58,744 nt of DNA from Hysterium pulicare CBS 123377 (GCA_000467715.1 AJFK01000751.1:1-58744), one strand, 5' to 3'; counted from the stretch's first letter, positions 1 to 11,394 are shown. The notes: generated by a model from the sequence alone, not told the origin. Translations and numbers: made by a program.

Positions 1-718
1 GATTAATAAAAAAATTCATTTCTCCTATATTGTGATACGGTCCATTATGAGAATTACCTCATTTTGCAACTTTGATCCGCTATTCCTTTCCCATCTTTAC
101 ATACATAAATCTTCCCTTTCTCTCGCTGTCGTATCGAAGTATATAAACCTCTCCCTGCAGCTTCCTTTCTTCTCTCTCCACCTCAAACCGCGAATTCCAA
201 TTGGAGGCGGCGAACTCCAAAAGAATATCTGGGAGGGCACGTATGTCCGGATCTAGCTATCCAACTCCAGTTACTATTCTGCACGATGGTGGGGATCTTT
301 CCGCTGTATGCTGTCACGGCGGTTCAATCACCAACTTGCGACAATAGAATGGTTTTGTTGGATGATCAAGCATCTGAAGATTGGAAGATCCATGGCAGAG
401 GTGGGCTGGAGCTAGAGGTGACAGCACTGACATACCATGAGCGGAAGTCTCTGGGAGTGGCGGGATAGAATGAAGCCCAAAACACCTACCAGTTATGCAT
501 GGTTATGGATGTGGACGCGGTGCGGACAGCGTTTGGAGGAATAAAAGTAGGAGGGGAGATACATTATTCACGAGGGTGGAAGGAAGGTGCTGGTGCTAAT
601 GGAGTCCAGTGAAACCTATTGCTCACTTTATCCGATTATGAAGCTCAACACCGTATTTACTGGTAACGGATTTAGGTTGCCCGAGCTACCCTTCTGGATA
701 TGATAATATACTTGCTCT

Positions 719-777
719 CACGTGCCTAGACTGCTTACTGATCAGTAGACTTGCGTCCACCTTCGCGAGTATATAAA
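719..777 (+). promoter_or_regulatory. Array unit promoter: CACGTG box and TATATAAA
   Basis: CACGTG at 719-724 precedes TATATAAA at 770-777 by about 50 bp. A box ATGGCTATTC at 881 lies 111 nt after the TATA and opens a 50-codon frame ending at 1033, which has no recognisable domain and no homologue in the other units. Confidence 0.45.
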
Positions 778-3700
778 CTTCTACATACAGCTTCGATTTC
801 TTGTGTTCCTCACTCACTCCGCCCATATTCTGATCCGGGGACAGCGAATCCTGAAACTGTCTATATCAGATCGTCGGGGCATGGCTATTCAAAATAGACA
901 CTTATCTCCGGTCGATGATTCATGTCTTTTTGTTGCGCGTCACCCTGCTGGTTCATATTGCAGAGTTACGAATGTTACAGGGTCCCTGTGGGGTCACCAA
1001 ATTCTGAATGCGCTACTCAACAATGGGGAGTGATGATTGGGGCTAGAAATGGTTGGAATACCTAAACTTAAATATTATTAATGAAGAATAAGCGGAAGAT
1101 CTCTGAGAGTAGTGTGCTGAAGCCAAAAGCTTCTCGAACAAGATCCGAATGAGTTGGGCTTGGCTTACGAAGAGTCTCTGAGGGAAGTGGAAGCGAAAAG
1201 GGGGTAATAGGAAAGTTGGTGTTATGGACTCGCGTGATGCTGATGCTAGGGGAGTAATGAACCATTTCAGTTCTACCGTTCCATAACGGTGCGGATCATC
1301 ACTACTTCATTCCGTTGCTAGAGTTTGCTGGAATTTAGTCCAAATCCATCCTCAGAAAAATCATACATTTGTGTACCCACCTCCCTATTACGTTTCACAT
1401 GCCTGGAACTTGACTAATTAATGAGTGGGCTTCACTCCCTATAGTTATACATTCCTCCCCTTCTCCCCTTTCCATTTCCTTTCCTCCCTACTCAATCCAG
1501 TCTGTAGACACATCAGGGCGGCGAATACCAAAAGGTGTGCTTTCCGGTACCAGATGTGCGGACTTATATGTCTCACACAAAGTACAAAGTTCTTAAGATG
1601 TTTGAATCTTTCTTCCACCAGCCATTAACATGTATTGGATACCACGAATGGTGTGTTAAACCTATTTCAGAAAATGTTCACGGTGGGATTGTGGAGCCCA
1701 ACTTTTCATAAGCGGAATTATATGGCTGGCGTTGGCGTGATTCGAGGAGAGTGATTGAGGAAAGACGCATGGCGGAAGTGCATGATGGTGGTGATGCTGA
1801 TATGCAATTCTAAGGCATTTCCTTCCCACTGCATAATGATGCTTATCATTATTAGGTGCTTCTGCTGCTTTCATTCTTTCAACATTGCGTGTAACGTAAA
1901 GTCGAAATCGCAATATGTGTGCTCTCGCGATCTTGGGACTTCTTACTAATCGCTAAATATCTTTTCCAGAGTGGCATTTATAAATCTCCCCTTCCCTAGC
2001 TTCTTTCCTACTACTCCTTACTCTAATTGCCTTACAGCCAGACCGGGGCGGCAAATGCCAAAAAGCGAGTACATCGGTTGCCCATATGCAAAGTCTGTCT
2101 CAAACAAGAGAGAGGACAATATTCTTGACTTTTGGATTTTTTATCCGGCAGCCAAACAGTAAGAACAAGGAAACTGTGGTTGCTAGATGGTTTGCAAAAT
2201 GTACGTCATGGCTTTGTAGAGATCACCAAGTTTTAGTGACCGTAGGCCTTGAGGGTTATGTTAGACGGGAACTAAACCAATTCGGAAAGAAGATGCAATG
2301 GCTCAAGTGCGGTTTGCGGAGAAGGGCTGATGGATGAGGAAGTGGAAATTGATGATGGTCTCGAGGGAGGGCAGACGCTGCCAGCAAGGGTGAACGACAT
2401 TGTTTTTCTTCATAATGATTCCTAACATCACCACCTACTTTAACGCGTTGGTTCGCCGAACCCCAATGCTAAACTAGTACTCCCAAATATCTCAAAGCTA
2501 TATGCATACTATCGACTTTCTGTTATCACTCCACGTTTGCACAACTTCTTATCCATCATCGAGATTCCATTCCTTGTTCGCATATATAAAACCCCCATTC
2601 TCAGGCTTCCATTTCTTCCATTCACCCTTGGTTAGTTTGGAGCCGGCGAAAATCAAAAATGAGCCATGCAAGTTGCCCATGTGCGTTCTTGGCTCTCTCC
2701 CGGATCCTTGCTTCCAAAATCCATCAAGAGCAAGAAATCTTCTATTACCATGTCGTGCCAAAACTGGAGAACCTAGCAAAAAGATGGTGCTGAAGAGATC
2801 AACATCAGCGGGGTGGAAACATTATGAGTAGTGTCGGTCTGGAGCCAAAGGTATCCCACAGAACGCTTCCCTGGTGTTGGGAAGGTTGGAAAAACATCTC
2901 AAGAAAGGAACGTAGTGTTCGTACTCTAGGGTAAGTGATGATTTTGATGAAGCTTTTCATTTTTACATTCTGATGGTGGCGCTCTCCATGCAATCCGCTT
3001 TTTACTCTTTGATATTTCTAACGTCAATTCTGAATCATCTATATAGACATCACCTCGATGATAGAGCTGATACTAATTTCCCCATGTTACTCGCCAAAAC
3101 TCCTGGATTTCCACGATGTTTTATTGGTTAGTCCACACGCGGTTTCTCCCCTTTCCTTCAATATATAAGCCGTTCTTCCTCGCCTTCCTTGTTTTTTCCT
3201 TCTCCACGACATCCAAATGCTGCCTTGCTACAACAAATGGCGACCCAGAGAGTATGGTGTCGATTGCCGTGTCTCAGATTGGCTAAACACCAAGCTAGGC
3301 CTATTCCCATGTCTGTGGACTCGCAGTGAATCAACATCGCTGCTTGTTTGTGACCAATAACCAAAGAGCTCGGCGATGATGCGTTAGATTGTGAGATTTA
3401 TGAATGGTATTACAGAAGACACCTATTCTACTTAGAGATTGGGAGGGGTAAATTACGAGAAAGTAAAAGCGAAAGAAGGCGAAGTTGATGAGGTCGATGA
3501 TCATCATCAGTGTCAAGTGTCAAAGTGTCAAACCCAAATTTCCAAAACGTCATAATAACACTACGTGATGCTCGCAAGCCAGAAGCAGCTTTTCGAGATG
3601 ACCATGCTTGGGCACGGTATCTTTAATGGTAGAAATCGGATTGAACACTATTTTTATGGGTAAGAATGCGTTTGTGGGTGATGCGAGAGAGGTGATAGAA

Positions 3701-3835
3701 GAGTGGAGGGAAGCGGAAGACGGACGGTATGAAGTTAGCTGTAGTGTAATAAAGAGTATCATGGATAGGCGGTAATAATTGACATTATTACATCTCAATG
3801 CCGGTCTCTTCTTATTCCCTAGCGAGGCTCAGATT

Positions 3836-3893
3836 CACGTGCCCAAGACTAGTTCTGCTTATGTCATCCTCTCACCTTCTACGTCTATGTAAA
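3836..3893 (+). promoter_or_regulatory. Array unit promoter: CACGTG box and TATGTAAA
   Basis: CACGTG at 3836-3841 is followed by a weak TATA box at 3886-3893 and a pyrimidine-rich stretch. The usual downstream part of this unit is replaced by the CTGCGT minisatellite at 3930-4225. Confidence 0.35.
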
Positions 3894-3929
3894 TTTTTTC
3901 CCTTCCTTATTTTGACCTACTACATCCTC

Positions 3930-4225
3930 TTTAACCTGCGTCACTTCCACCATGCGTCCTTCTTCCACCCTGCGTCCTTCTTCAACCTGCGTTCGTCTTT
4001 TAATTGCGTCATCCTTCACCTGCGCCTTCATTCTACCTGCGTCTTTCTTCAACCTGCGTCTTCGTTTCACTTGCGCTTCTTTCCTTTGCATCCCCTTCAC
4101 CGCGTCTCCTTTCACTTGCATTAACTTTTACACTTGCGTTGCTTTTACACCTGCGTTGCCTTATACCCGCGTTGCCTTTATACCCGCGTTGCTGCTCTCA
4201 TATCTGCGTTACGTCTTGCGTTTGC
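3930..4225 (+). repeat. Degenerate CTGCGT minisatellite
   Basis: About twenty imperfect copies of a roughly 15-nt unit of the form YTTYMCCTGCGTC lie in tandem; the later copies drift to TACMCGCGTTGCCTT. The period is near a multiple of three, so both strands stay open for about 100 codons, but the translations are low-complexity (a Lys/Glu/Val-rich repeat on the minus strand) and not believable genes. It replaces the body of one unit of the promoter array. Confidence 0.75.
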
Positions 4226-4781
4226 GTTGTTTAGGGCGACAAAAATCCTACTCTGCCACCTCCTCGTGGTGTCGCCTGGAAACATGACTCTCGTCATTGC
4301 GACGATGCAGCATGGCCAAGAGCAGAGAGGTCCTTTGCACATCATAGAGGTAAAGGTCAGCTATTTCAATCATCCTCGATCGACCCTCCCTCCCATTTAT
4401 ACTATAAGATCCAAAATTCGACCGATTCAACCGCTCCAAAGCCTGCTCTCAAACCTTCTACAAGTTTTAATCAACCGCAAAAATGTTGAAAAAATGTCGA
4501 AAGAATAACATCACAGAGAATTGGGAGGGCCCATACACAACATGGAGGGGCCCACCGTTTGGCGCGTTGGATGGGGCGTCAAGCAGATGTACCCGGTACG
4601 TTCTCATCCTCTTTCTCCTCTTTGGCTAATGTAACAAGAACAACACGTCGACTTCGCACGGACATATTCTCATAACTGATGGGAATCGCAGCAATCTACC
4701 CACCGTCCTCCCCTGGCATACTGTTTGGTATTATGGAGATTTGCAGTCATGCATATCACCAAACAAAGCATTATTCAAGAA

Positions 4782-4853
4782 GCCGGTGTAGTATAGTGGC
4801 AGAACACCTTTCAGTTCCAAAGGAGACCCAGGTTCGATTCCTGTGCGCCGGCC
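4782..4853 (+). tRNA. tRNA-like sequence, probably a tRNA pseudogene or tRNA-derived element
   Basis: The 5' GCCGGTG pairs with CGCCGGC at 4846-4852 to form a full seven-pair acceptor stem. An A-box-like TAGTATAGTGG and a perfect B box GGTTCGATTCC are present, and CCTTT/AAAGG forms a five-pair anticodon stem. Against a working tRNA: the seven-base anticodon loop CAGTTCC has A where U33 is expected (GTT would fall in the anticodon place), the D stem has a mismatch, and the T stem needs a bulged T at 4844. The internal polymerase III promoter is intact, so it may be transcribed. A degenerate tRNA or the head of a SINE fits best. Confidence 0.5.
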
Positions 4854-6027
4854 AAAATAATGTACGTTTGGAAGAGATGGCACGATGGATCAGAGTTTCT
4901 AGCAACTTGGACTTACGGAGACAAAGTCGAACATAGCACTGAGTAGAAACTGCACCAAGGAAGTGACATGTGGATGACTGTTTAAGAAGATCTACCACCA
5001 GCCGAATGATGGTAGGTTTCTGGAATGGGGGGAATTGGTATGTTCATGTTGGATTTGGAATGGGGTTCTTGAGCGGGGTTGATGATGAGCTTCATCATTA
5101 TTTGATGGAGTCCAATATCAGGAGGGTTTCGCGGCTTGCGCTTCGAAATATGAGTCTTATAATTGCGCTCTTCATACCGCAATAAGCATATAAACTATTA
5201 AGCTCCAATCTACTAACTCCATTCACTCCATCCCAAATGAATCGAAAGTTAAAACATTGGCCCGATGAATGTGATGCCCTTCACTAGAAGAAATTAGATC
5301 CGACTTTTAGTTTCAAGCTGGTCATATGCTTATTCAGAGCCAAGCCGCCTCCTCTTCCTGTCTATTTAAATCCTTTCCTCTGCCCAACTTCGTCCCCCAC
5401 AAACGCGGTGCGGGATCAGCTCAACTAATACATGCGTACTGGGACTATCGCGATGTGCAGCTTAACACAGACCCACACCATGTCTCATCATGGACTTTTC
5501 CAATGCATGCATCATTTGAAACACATGACTTGGCTTCACAAGCTAGAAGGATTCAAGGATTATGGTTGGGTGCTGGAGTAAGCATATCAGCATTTCCTCC
5601 TACCTTGTCTCCATGGTCGAATATCAAAACTCCAAAACCTGATGGCCGGTCGCTCGGGTGCTAGAATCTTCGTGGCCTCTGAGAGAGGGGGACTTGCGAC
5701 AGTGGTGTATCCTAAATCGAAGGTCGCAATCCTGATGAAGACCATCATCAAGAACTAATGCTGAGACGTACGATAAAAATACATCATTGGTGTTGGTTGG
5801 AAGCCGTGTTTCCTTGATGAAGGATATTGGTCGGTTGATATAGCCCTTCATCACTGTTTGCTGCTGATGTTTGCCTCATGGGACTATAATATTCCAACAA
5901 TTGGCTGCTAATAGTTTAATGAGAAAAGGGACTGGAAAAGGCCCAAAGTGCTTCCCGCATTACTGGTCGGGGTGTCCTCAATAAAAGCCCTTAATTCGAA
6001 CCCCTAACCGTCTCCTCTTTTCCCGTC

Positions 6028-6150
6028 TATATAAACCATCTCCCTCATTCGCTTCCGAACACCACAACAAAAGTTGCCTTCCTCTTCCACCTACAACAAG
6101 AGGAATCAGAAACAGATCCCAAACAGGTTATGTGCTGCTCTGAGCCCGTG
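6028..6150 (+). promoter_or_regulatory. Array unit promoter: TATATAAACC, GTGGCT box 120 nt on
   Basis: TATATAAA at 6028-6035 follows a CT-rich run and precedes a CACAACA word. GTGGCTGTTCC starts at 6148, exactly 120 nt after the TATA, where sister units have ATGGCT. The unit ends with the palindrome at 6353-6368. Confidence 0.45.
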
Positions 6151-6489
6151 GCTGTTCCAAACCAGATACCAGTCTGTCGTCATGTCCTGCTCTCCCAGCA
6201 TACTGAACATCTGATAGCACTCTTCGTAAGGCTGGCTCTTGGCAGCGTGTTACACTGAATATGGATTGGGAACCATGGGAGAAGTTGTTCAATTCTTTGC
6301 GATGCCGGTACGACTCGCTACTTGGTGGATTTCAAATAAAACCCCTAATACAGATGAAGAGTATCATCGGAAATGTTCAACAAACAACACCTCCTTAATT
6401 TCTTGCTCTAAAGCTTTGACTTGAGATAGCTCCCTACAACTCAGTAACTAAAATCTGAAGTAAATATGCCTATCGAAATAGTGATACAT

Positions 6490-6723
6490 CATGTGCTCTC
6501 GAATCTACCTTTTCCAGCCTATAAAGCCACCGCCTCTTCCTCACTTTCAAACCCCACAACGGCATCGCTATCTCTTCCACTCGTAGTGGGCAGGAAATAG
6601 TCGCAATCCACGGAACACATTCAAAACCTCAAGGGCCTAATGGCTGTTCCATACCATCGGATCAAATCAACAAGATGTGTTGTTCTTGCATTCCCAACAG
6701 CAAAAATCATGATGGCAGCATGA
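6490..6723 (+). promoter_or_regulatory. Array unit promoter and short frame: CATGTG, TATAAAG, ATGGCTGTTCC
   Basis: CATGTG at 6490-6495 lies 30 bp before TATAAAG at 6520-6526. ATGGCTGTTCC at 6640, 120 nt after the TATA, opens a 27-codon frame ending at 6723. Downstream, a TGGGAACCATGGGAGA word near 6823 is shared with the previous unit (near 6269), and the palindrome is at 6907-6922. Confidence 0.45.
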
Positions 6724-7040
6724 CACCATGCATATGACCGGATCCGGGATGGGTTGAACTAAGATAGTGGATTATTACCCTATCATGGGCAGTCGTGAGC
6801 GTTCAATACAGGGAGTGGGTTGGGAACCATGGGAGAGGTTGTGAGACTTGGTTATGGTGTAGGGAAGCTAGAGTACGGACGTTTCTTGATGAAAACTTGC
6901 GACGCTGATGAAGAGCATCATCTGTAGAAAGGGCTAAGTAGTCCGAAAACTCAGCTCTAGATTCAAGTACACCTAAAATGAGCGTTTCGTAAACTTCATA
7001 AGTGTATGTGAGAGAAGTTCAAGTCTGTGATAGAATACAT

Positions 7041-7374
7041 CACGTGCTATCAACCTACCTCCTCCTACCTACATAAACCAACTCCCCCTTCTCCACTTTC
7101 AACACCTCAAATAAACCTCTATCTCCCACATCGCTTCGCATCTCACAGCGTGATTAGAATGTCGGAAATGTGTCAAAATCTCCGCTTGACCAACAACCTC
7201 ATGGCTGTCCGGAATATCTTTCATCATAATAGATGTCTTGGTCTCTCGGCAATACTTCCTTCAAGCCTTGAGAACTACTCGAGTATGGAGCCGGGACGGG
7301 GAAGGTGCTATACCAAATGCTCCACGAGCGTCATGGGAGATTGTGGCATTGGCTTGCGGCGAAGACTGCTCTGA
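7041..7374 (+). promoter_or_regulatory. Array unit promoter and short frame: CACGTG, TACATAAA, ATGGCT
   Basis: CACGTGCT at 7041 lies 29 bp before a TATA variant, TACATAAA, at 7070. ATGGCTGTCCGG at 7201, 131 nt on, opens a 57-codon frame ending at 7374 with no recognised domain. The frame is not conserved in neighbouring units, so translation is unproven. Confidence 0.45.
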
Positions 7375-7580
7375 CCATTGACGAATCCTGTACAAAACTT
7401 GCGGTGGTGAAGAAGAACACTATTAGAAGAAAGCGGTAAGCGGTATTATGAACGATCTCGATCTGAGCATTGAATTCAATCAGCTTCTGCAAACTTCAAC
7501 GATTAAAGTACGTACTTTGATTTTTTGTTTACCTAAATGCCAAACCCCAACATTGCCCCTATTCAAAGAGGTTACCACAT

Positions 7581-7617
7581 CACGTGCTCTTAAATCGACC
7601 TTATCACTTATATAAAT
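7581..7617 (+). promoter_or_regulatory. Array unit promoter: CACGTG and TATATAAAT
   Basis: CACGTGCT at 7581 precedes TATATAAAT (7609-7617) by 28 bp and is followed by CACCACCTCC and CACCACAACTAC, nearly the same words as in the 7041 and 8245 units. Confidence 0.5.
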
Positions 7618-8244
7618 CACCACCTCCTCTCCCGTTCTCAACACCACAACTACCTCGCCATTCACCAATCTAAAGCACAAGAAGGTCGGCCTGAATGTGC
7701 CAACGCCTCTCGTTGCGCCCCAAGATCCGTTGGCTCAAATGTCAGACACAAAGACACAAATTCACAATGTTCTGTCCTACCAGACGGGGCGCACGTCGGC
7801 CAAACAACTAGCGAAAAAACTCGCTATGACTCTTTTCTCGAACAACAAAGCCAGAGCAGCATCGATGGCCTCTCCTGGGAGCCAGAAACAAAAAGATATG
7901 GTTCCTTACGCATGTCGGGTTCTGGAAGTGGTCGTCGACTGGTAGGAGGTTCCATACTTATTGAAGGTTCGGACACATGTGGAGAGTGGGAGATTCTTGT
8001 GCGGTCGTGGCATTGCTAAAGGGAGCAGAAAGTTGAAGATTCTTGAAAGGAGACTGCAAATACTGATGGTGGGCGTCATCGAAGTGGAGTGGTAGGCTGC
8101 ATTACGACGCATCGAATCTGAAACCACAGGTCAGCTTTTGCAAATTTCGAATGTCAGAATCTATATCTGAAGTTTTTGGTGTATGAAGATACATACTGCA
8201 AATGAGAACCTCACAGTCCGCGACATCGGAAGACACTCTTAGGT

Positions 8245-8482
8245 CACGTGCTGTCTGGCTCTACATCCTCTACATGACTCTCCCTTTCTCGTCTATATAA
8301 ACCACCTCCGCTTCTTCCACTTCCACACCACAACTGCATGATATCCTCCTCTACCTGCAAGACATAAGAGCACACTTCGATATGCGGAACACCGACGATT
8401 TCCCCACAACGTCATGGCTGTTCCGGAGAGTGGCAGTGCAGCCACCATAGAGTTTACGGAAGCTGCTCAATGGTACTGTTGA
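8245..8482 (+). promoter_or_regulatory. Array unit promoter and short frame: CACGTG, TATATAAACC, ATGGCTGTTCCGG
   Basis: The best-preserved unit. CACGTGCT at 8245, TATATAAACC at 8294, a CT-rich start region with CACAACT, then ATGGCTGTTCCGG at 8414 (120 nt after the TATA) opening a 22-codon frame that stops at 8482. The palindrome of this unit is at 8801-8815. Confidence 0.5.
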
Positions 8483-8899
8483 CCAGCTATACTACAAGAG
8501 AGAAGCAGAAAGATGCATGGGACTTTGATTCATACATAGCTCACCCTCCTGTCAGATGTCGACAACCACCTCGATGGCTGTGTGCTGGTGCAGGATGGCC
8601 AAACAACGGAATGCAACCAACAAATGTCTTTCGGATTGCGTGGGCGAACTTGGTCACCACTAAATTGAATGCCCATACATGACTGGTTTCTGGGCATAGT
8701 GGACTTCGAGGTTCATATTCAGCTAGGAAGTGGAGACATCGGGGAGGATCTGGACTTCGTGCGGGGTGTACGGGCTTTCGTGGATCGACATCTGTAATGC
8801 TGATGGTGATTATCATTTCAAAGGTGTGCTGGATTGAATTAGCTCACTTTAATATGGTAAGATAGAATCAAGACAAGGCAGCGCAACCCTTGGCCATAC

Positions 8900-8948
8900 C
8901 ACGTGTTCTAAGACCCAGGCTCCTCCACTGTTCGCTTGTCTATATGAA
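8900..8948 (+). promoter_or_regulatory. Last array unit promoter: CACGTG and TATATGAA
   Basis: CACGTG at 8900-8905 precedes TATATGAA at 8941-8948 by 41 bp, followed by CCTCCCC pyrimidine-rich sequence. This is the last clear unit before the F-box pseudogene. Confidence 0.45.
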
Positions 8949-9867
8949 CCTCCTCCCCATTCCCCTTTTTCACCCACTACACAACTGCTTCCTGGTCTCG
9001 GTCTGCCAAACCAGACACAAGATCAAAGGAGTGCGGAATAAGGAGATCAAAGGACCGGTCTTGATGTTGGCTTCGGACTGTGCTGTCACTAAAAAGACTT
9101 GGCCTAACACCCTGATGTCCTGCTGGCTGGCTCTTCTACATAGCGACAGCTATTGGACGTACATGTGGTTTCCCAAAAAACCATGCTTCAATTCCACCAT
9201 GAGCTCTCGAAAAATACGATCCATGGTGTGGTGATGTGAGATGACTAAAACACAGACGGTCGAGATAGATGGCTGCCGCTGCGAGCGTGAACTAGGAAAT
9301 GTTCATACATTGCTTCAACTTACTAGCTTGGGGTCTGCTGGTGCTGGTACCTTCTTCGAAGGGAGCATCAATTCGAAACGAAGGGAAAGAGCATGGCAAA
9401 AACTACAGCTAGAGCAAAGCATGAATGGGTTGTGCGCGTGTTTGGTGGGGATGGTGGAATGGTTCGTATCTGCTCGATGAAATATGTTGGACGATGATGA
9501 AGTTGTTCAGAAGACACTGGTAGGGCGCAGTTATCGGTATAATGATGCTAAGCATTATTATCCCTATGAACGATTAGCACCATGTCAAGAGATCTGGTTC
9601 CGTACAGCAGAAAGCCGGTATGTAATAGCCGATCGTGGGGGTATCAGGATTGAGCTTAGAGTTGAACAAAGGGCCTGACCACAATGGGTGGGGTAACTCG
9701 CTTGAACGGACACCGGGCTGTGCATTAGTCTTGAAACATCTCTTCTTGCTGGGTGCATATAATAGTTGACCTTGGTATTATATTTTAAAACGAGTATCTA
9801 TCCGTCAGCGAAGGTAAAGGTGATGTCCGTATAGCCTTCTGTTGTTAGAAGTGTAGGAAAAGTGAAG

Positions 9868-11394
9868 TTAAAATGCATAATCGTTGAATTTGAAGTCCGC
9901 CTTTTCATGAATGGCGTTTGTACGTTCACGAACGGAATACGGGTAAAGTTTCCAAGGACCAGCGAAAATGAACCATGCAACTTCCTCGGTGATATCGACG
10001 GGCATGAATTTGTGTTTATGTTCAATCACCCTGAGCGTGTGGGTCGAATAATGACATCGTCCTTCAAGAACCAGACCGATCCGAATCAGCTGAAGTAGTA
10101 AGTTCCAGCTACCACCATCAGAGACATTGAGCGTGTCGAAAGTTATATTTTTGGTTGATTCGGGCAGCAAGAAAAGGGCTTCGAGGAGAGAGTTGAATTT
10201 CAGATACAAGCGTGATAGCCGAAGGGACTCGAGGTGTGGCCAGGCAGATATCAGAAGAATGCAGGCGATGAGAAGACTGGTTCCGTCTGGCATCCGCTTG
10301 TTTGTGTCTACGAAGACGGAAGTGTGTGGAGAGCGAAGTGCTTTAGACTAGCTGAGTGTTGCAAGGCGCTTGTGAGGAGTCCGCTGTCGAAACATCGCTA
10401 ATCTGGGTCTTTTGAACCTTTCGTCGCAGAAAGGACATTCAACGACAATTCTAGTTTAGTCAACGGTAAAGTGGACAGGAGTCGCGATATCTTCGTATAG
10501 TCCTCTGAAACATGGGCGAACATTTGACCACCAATGCCAGTCCTCTCGCCGCATTGCTCCACGATCAGCTCTCGAACGGATGACTGGATGTCGAGGAGCT
10601 CCGATATGACAATGTGAAAACCTCGCCAGTGGTCTCGAGATAGTTCCCAAGGTAATCCTCGTGCCTGTCGAATTTGTATAGGGTTAGGGCGGCCGAGTTG
10701 GCACTCACCCAGCCAAGCGTTGGGCATCGGCATTATAAAACCTTTTGGCAGGCTCCGAAAGAAGGGGTTTCGTGATGAGAGAAGTACCAGTATGGTTTCC
10801 ATGCCTTAGAGGTGATAGTGACGCGCTTCACATTGCGAAAGGATGTGAGCGCAATGTGGAAGGCTTCCACATCCTCGCCATTTTCGATGATCTGCTCTTG
10901 TCTCGGTACAATCTCCGATATTCGTCGTAACACCATTTATAATCGTATATTTCAGTCTGAGATGTACCCCAGAGCTCCGCGTATCGGTATGTTCTCTCTG
11001 GTAGGCCATACGAAGGCCAGATTTTGTATGTTGAACACTGATCATTGCAGATGTCCAGATAGAAGCGAGATCTTTCTAAGTCATCTGCATCGTGACAATT
11101 GAGATAGTCGTTGGCGTAAGAGGCAAGCCTAGCGTCGTCCCACATGATCTCCTTCACAGTGGTTTTCCATTTGTGGTGATTCGCAATCATTCGAAGAGTA
11201 TCGATGTTGGTCCTGTTAGGGGAGGCGTATACGGTTGGAAATCGAAAGGCTGCTTCAGCAGCTTCACCGATGTACTTGGAAACCAGACGTAGGCTTTTGA
11301 GATCCGAATGATCTAGAAAGTCGAAGATGCAAAGAAGGGCATCGACAGAAGTTTCTGCTAAAACACATCTTTGAGTCTCCCTCCAGTGCAACAA
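9868..11394 (-). pseudogene. F-box protein gene broken by frameshifts and stops
   Basis: Reading leftward from 11394, an F-box is seen (LCIFDFLDHSDLKSLRLVSK). The frame shifts by one base near 10925, where CYDEYRR should run on into ISEIVPRQEQIIENGEDVEAF; it shifts again near 10798, where VTITSKAW meets ETILVLLSSRNPFFRSLP; and in-frame stops follow the DPD near 10398 and again about 30 codons on. The last part reopens at 10293-9868. Each segment keeps protein-like content, so this was one F-box/LRR-like gene of about 480-500 residues, a large expanded family in filamentous fungi acting as SCF ubiquitin-ligase adaptors. None of the breaks has good intron borders. The true start is unclear because the longest frame opens at a TTG. 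Sequencing error is less likely with this many lesions. Confidence 0.7.

Larger units (their letters stand above)
1..9700 (+). repeat. Array of about 14 diverged promoter-bearing units
   Basis: No conserved protein family is recognisable here, but the same ordered signals recur on the + strand every 500-700 bp. TATA-like boxes lie near 140, 770, 1440 (degraded), 1977, 2583, 3161, 3886, 5363, 6028, 6520, 7070, 7609, 8294 and 8941; weaker ones near 4396 and 5187 may be remnants. A CACGTG box precedes the TATA by 28-51 bp in six units (719, 3836, 7041, 7581, 8245, 8900) and a variant (CACATG, CATGTG) in two more (1396, 6490). The TATA is followed by pyrimidine-rich sequence and often CACAAC. Five units carry an (A/G)TGGCT box 111-131 nt after the TATA, and most carry a GATGA..TCATC-type palindrome near their 3' part. 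Units at 7068 and 7609 also share a CAGCTTYTGCAAAYTTC word near their ends (7481, 8132). Reading frames are short and differ between units. It could be a decayed family of very short genes, an array of non-coding RNA genes, or a satellite; the repetition is seen, the role is inference. Confidence 0.65.
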
